Below are positions 14,479-17,301 of a DNA stretch of 17,301 nt, one piece after another. The notes under the pieces are model-generated. The model made no database searches. It had not been told where the DNA came from and worked only from the letters and a program-made list of their open reading frames with translations. The stretch lies in contig CAIZMD010000410.1 in assembly GCA_903933995.1 (NCBI GenBank), positions 1 through 17,301 of the forward strand, written 5' to 3'. Numbering within the stretch: position 1 is the first letter of the stretch; every line of letters begins with the position of its first letter. Made by a program: the position numbers and the translations under genes. This stretch comes from an uncultured Bacteroidota bacterium. GTDB taxonomy: Bacteria; Bacteroidota; Bacteroidia; Chitinophagales; Chitinophagaceae.

Positions 14479-15483
14479 ATGAAATCAAATCATTCTCGTC
14501 GCGATTTTTTACGGAACGGAAGTTTTGCTACACTAGCATTGATCTGTTCCGGACAATCAGCCTCAGCAAATTCTTTTACTAGTTTATTTGACGGTAAACC
14601 CAATTCAAAAATCAAAGGCGTACAAATTGGTGCCATCACTTATTCTTGGAGAAGTATGCCAGGATCGGTTGATCAATTATTGCAATACTGCATAGATTGT
14701 AATATCAGTGCTATTGAACTGATGGGTGATGCGGTAGAAGACTATGCAGGTAAACCAGCTAACCCTGTCAAATTTACCCCTGGCCAACCTAGACAACTTA
14801 ACGATGAGCAAAGAGCTCAAATGGCCCAATACCAAAAAGACGTAGCTGCATGGCGTGGTTCTGTTGGAATGGAAAAATTTGAAGCTTTGCGCAAGCAATA
14901 TCAAAAAGCTGGTGTAAGTATTTATGCTTTTAAACCAAATGCTTTAAATCCAAATAATACGGATGCAGAAATTGAATACGCATTAAAAGCCGCTAAAGCA
15001 CTTGGTGCCAATAGTGTAACGGTTGAGTTACCAACCAAGCCAGAGCATTCTGAACGCTTGGGTAAATTGGCAGAGAAGCACAAAGTTTATATTGGCTATC
15101 ATGCACATACCCAAGCTACGGATACCGCATGGGATCTAGCTTTGAGCCAATCACCCTATAATTCCATGAACCTTGATTGCGGTCACTATATTGCTGCTGG
15201 TGGAAAGAACAGCAAGGAAACTTTATTGACTTTAATTGAAGCTAAGCATGATAGAATTACCAGCATGCATATCAAGGATAGAAAATCAAAAGAGAATGGG
15301 GGAGCCAATATGGTTTGGGGAAATGGGAATACCCCACTTAAAGAAATTTTGAATTTGCTAAAGGAAAAGAAATACAAAATTCCAGCAACCATTGAATTAG
15401 AATATGATATTCCTGCTGGCTCAGACGCAGTGAAAGAAACCAAAATCTGTTTTGACTATGCTAAGAAATTATTAGAAGCATAA
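14479..15483 (+). CDS. Tat-exported sugar phosphate isomerase/epimerase-like TIM-barrel protein
   Basis: 334 aa. The N-terminus HSRRDFLRNG is a classic twin-arginine signal (Arg7-Arg8), with probable signal peptidase I cleavage after ASA (28-30). The rest is a xylose-isomerase-like/AP-endonuclease-2 TIM barrel (PF01261): GVQIGAITYSWRSM (first strand), SAIELMGDAVEDYAG, and the metal-ligand series Glu183 (VTVELPTK), His208/His210 (GYHAHTQ), Asp233/His236 (LDCGHY), His264 (MHIKDRK) and Glu306/Glu308 (IELEYD). Such proteins interconvert or rearrange sugars or sugar-like polyols with a divalent metal; Tat export fits cofactor loading in the cytoplasm. The residue 95-130 insertion (NPVKFTPGQPRQ, LNDEQRAQMAQY) appears typical of the exported Bacteroidota group. 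The substrate is not readable. The gene stands alone and ends at a bidirectional terminator. Confidence 0.88.
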   Translation: MKSNHSRRDFLRNGSFATLALICSGQSASANSFTSLFDGKPNSKIKGVQIGAITYSWRSMPGSVDQLLQYCIDCNISAIELMGDAVEDYAGKPANPVKFTPGQPRQLNDEQRAQMAQYQKDVAAWRGSVGMEKFEALRKQYQKAGVSIYAFKPNALNPNNTDAEIEYALKAAKALGANSVTVELPTKPEHSERLGKLAEKHKVYIGYHAHTQATDTAWDLALSQSPYNSMNLDCGHYIAAGGKNSKETLLTLIEAKHDRITSMHIKDRKSKENGGANMVWGNGNTPLKEILNLLKEKKYKIPATIELEYDIPAGSDAVKETKICFDYAKKLLEA

Positions 15484-15499
15484 TTCTTTTACTTTTAAA

Positions 15500-15536
15500 A
15501 AAAAAGGGGCTCCATGTTGGACTGAGCCCCTTTTTT
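15500..15536. terminator. Bidirectional Rho-independent terminator
   Basis: GGGGCTC (15506-15512) pairs with GAGCCCC (15524-15530) around an 11-nt loop. The stem is extended by A6 (15500-15505) against T6 (15531-15536). It lies between the convergent stops at 15483 and 15557, and the flanking A/T runs give U-tracts in both directions. Confidence 0.93.
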
Positions 15537-15556
15537 GTTATATAGCTTAGTAGTAA

Positions 15557-17301
15557 CTAGTCTTGACCAAACAATTGGTTAAATAGCATTTTATAAGTAC
15601 CATGTGTTTGTCCTCTAAAAGTTATTTCTGGTCCATAGACAAAGAGTTTACCCTTGCCCACTTTGGCGCTAAATCCTGCAACCCCATCTAACAAATAGGA
15701 TTGACCAAATGCCCATCCACTTCTCAATGTTTTTTCTGATGCATACCATGCAAGTGGAGTCACTTCTTCTCTTGATATGGCATCGGGTTGTATTTTAAAT
15801 ACGGGGCTAGCGCTAAAATAAACATCGGCCTTTTGGCCCAATCCCCAGTTGGCTTTTTGGCGCGTATCAATGGTTACTTGCATTACAGAACCTGGAATAT
15901 AAAATTTCTCACCAGGCAAAGCTTTCTCTTTTCCTGCCACCATTTCTACTAAGGCATTGCGTACGGGTAGTTTTAAATGATAAGCCAGATTAGAAGAGCT
16001 ACCAATGGTAACAACAGTACCACCTGCTTCTATGAATTCTTTGATTGCAGGAATAGATTTAGCAGGGGTGATTCTACCTAATTGTGCGTGGAATTCTGCT
16101 GGTATATCTTCTGTTTTGGGTTCTCTTCCTTCAAATCCGCCAAAGCCACCTCCTGGGCCACCGGCGCCCTCTGTTCTAAGAACAGGAATGGCACCTCCTA
16201 CAAACACAATTACGTCATACTTGTTTTTCAAAGAGCCCCCATCAATTTCTTTGGCATAGATGAGGTTGAATGGGAAATGATGCTGCTCTAAAATCCATCT
16301 AAGCCAGCCTGATGGCATTGATCCACCATAATTATCCCAAAGAGCAATGCGCTTTGCGCTAAGATTACTTGCTTTAGATGGTGCTTCAGAAGCTTTTAAG
16401 ATTACCCCATTGGTACTTGCTGCTTTTTCTAAAATAGGGGTGCTTGCAACACTATTGGCTACATAAAACTGATCTGCTGTTTTTGATACTGGAACACCTG
16501 CTTTCAGTAGGTCATTGAGCAAAATAAAACTGGCATTATCCTTTGTAGAAAAACTAAATCCGGTTGTGGTAGCAGTCTTTTCAATGGCGCCTTTTGCAGT
16601 TTGAACACTACCATAAGGGATAGCTTCAAATGGGCCATTAAAACTATTTAATACCCTTGTGAATTGAATGCCCATGGTATAGGCTGGAGTCCATCCAGCT
16701 GCATCATAAGGGCGCACTGGCGGTCCTCCTGGATACTGAAAATCATTGGGGTGATCCTGTGGCTCAAACATATCAATCACGTGTGCTCTAAATGCCTGAT
16801 TGGTTTTAATAATATAAGATCCTGCAGGATAATTTTGACCCTCTACACTAAAATCACTGGTGGCTTTTTCAACTTTAATACCGCTATTGATTAAAATATT
16901 GGCAAAGGCTGTGGCCGATGTGGTTTGATTAGCTGGAATAATATAACCCCTAGCATCGCGCAGCTCTGGTTTACGATATATTTTATTGTAATACTCTAAT
17001 GGTAGGGTATCGCCACGCATTTCTTTTTTGTCTTCTTTATACAGTTCGGTGACCATTTCAACCTTGTTAGGAGAAAGGGTCCAATGGTCAGTATTGCCAG
17101 CTGCAATAGCATTTTTCCCCATAGTATAAATATTCATCAGGAGCTCATCCTTATATCTGGCCGCATAATTGAGTACTGCATAATTGAGTGAAAGCGAGTA
17201 GTCAATTGAATTTTTGAAATACCATTTTTGTGGCGCAATAGGAAAAGGTGTTCCACTATTAGGAATTAACCTATTGGGTACAAAATTAATCTTAGAAGGA
17301 G
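15557..17301 (-). CDS. C-terminal part of a large M14-type zinc carboxypeptidase family protein (5' end off window)
   Basis: The frame is open past the first in-window Met (17137) to the right edge. The 54 codons beyond it read like this family (PFPIAPQKWYFKNSIDYS, NYAARYKDELLMNIYTMG), so translation must begin outside the window and 580 residues are visible. The catalytic M14 domain, with its HxxE and downstream His, would lie further upstream and cannot be checked here. The visible region contains an extracellular-looking domain (IRKPELRDARG-type segment, WTPAYTMGIQF) and a GATase1-like flavodoxin-type domain (KRIALWDNYGGSMPSGWLRW, IVFVGGAIP, FIEAGGTVVTIGSSSNLAYHL). There is no catalytic Cys in that fold. 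A Gly-rich loop, GAGGPGGGFGGFEG (about 16125-16170), is inserted in it. The protein is probably an exported peptidase. It converges with the isomerase-like gene. Confidence 0.8.
   Translation of the reverse strand, partial: PSKINFVPNRLIPNSGTPFPIAPQKWYFKNSIDYSLSLNYAVLNYAARYKDELLMNIYTMGKNAIAAGNTDHWTLSPNKVEMVTELYKEDKKEMRGDTLPLEYYNKIYRKPELRDARGYIIPANQTTSATAFANILINSGIKVEKATSDFSVEGQNYPAGSYIIKTNQAFRAHVIDMFEPQDHPNDFQYPGGPPVRPYDAAGWTPAYTMGIQFTRVLNSFNGPFEAIPYGSVQTAKGAIEKTATTTGFSFSTKDNASFILLNDLLKAGVPVSKTADQFYVANSVASTPILEKAASTNGVILKASEAPSKASNLSAKRIALWDNYGGSMPSGWLRWILEQHHFPFNLIYAKEIDGGSLKNKYDVIVFVGGAIPVLRTEGAGGPGGGFGGFEGREPKTEDIPAEFHAQLGRITPAKSIPAIKEFIEAGGTVVTIGSSSNLAYHLKLPVRNALVEMVAGKEKALPGEKFYIPGSVMQVTIDTRQKANWGLGQKADVYFSASPVFKIQPDAISREEVTPLAWYASEKTLRSGWAFGQSYLLDGVAGFSAKVGKGKLFVYGPEITFRGQTHGTYKMLFNQLFGQD

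Overview
The window looks like chromosomal DNA from a Bacteroidota bacterium, probably Chitinophagaceae (a Sediminibacterium-like relative; this is inferred from memory of gene content and not from a search). The base composition is moderately AT-rich, there are no clear Shine-Dalgarno sequences, and one TAnnTTTG-type -7 promoter element is visible. Most products carry Sec or Tat export signals, and the protein families are typical of that group: a bifunctional YncE/phosphoesterase protein, S10 and M14 peptidases, GH3, a DUF2490 porin-like barrel and a Tat-exported xylose-isomerase-like barrel.

Layout. Positions 1-46 (-) hold the first codons of a likely DUF2071/YqjF-family gene that runs off the left edge. 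Positions 182-3346 (-) hold a Dabb-domain protein, a membrane-anchored GH3 glycosidase and, 8 bp further on, an Amidase_3-like exported amidase. Positions 3507-5954 (+) hold a YncE-propeller/phosphoesterase fusion. It converges on an S10 serine carboxypeptidase (6032-7603, -) across a bidirectional terminator. Positions 7723-12093 (-) hold a tightly overlapping three-gene operon described below. A Tat-exported DsrE-like protein (12233-12910, -), a small secreted protein (13018-13518, +) and a DUF2490 outer-membrane protein (13528-14364, -) follow. A Tat-exported sugar isomerase/epimerase-like protein (14479-15483, +) converges, across a second bidirectional terminator, on the C-terminal part of a large M14 zinc-carboxypeptidase-type protein (15557 to the right edge, -).

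The most interesting part is the 7.7-12.1 kb operon. It encodes two paralogous 7TM-PAS proteins and one TPR-TM protein. Each ends with a histidine-kinase dimerisation/phosphotransfer (DHp, HisKA-like) helical hairpin, and each stops where the ATP-binding catalytic domain should begin. The two 7TM proteins keep the histidine but lack the usual acidic residue after it; the TPR protein has lysine in place of histidine. No ATPase domain or response regulator is encoded in the window. The operon is clearly more AT-rich than its flanks, starts at a TTG codon, and has a 30-bp imperfect palindrome abutting that codon. This suggests a membrane sensory complex that either borrows a kinase in trans or signals without phosphotransfer.

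The remaining genes form an ordinary exported degradative repertoire (glycans, peptidoglycan, peptides, phosphoesters). I see no rRNA, tRNA, CRISPR array, insertion sequence or phage gene.
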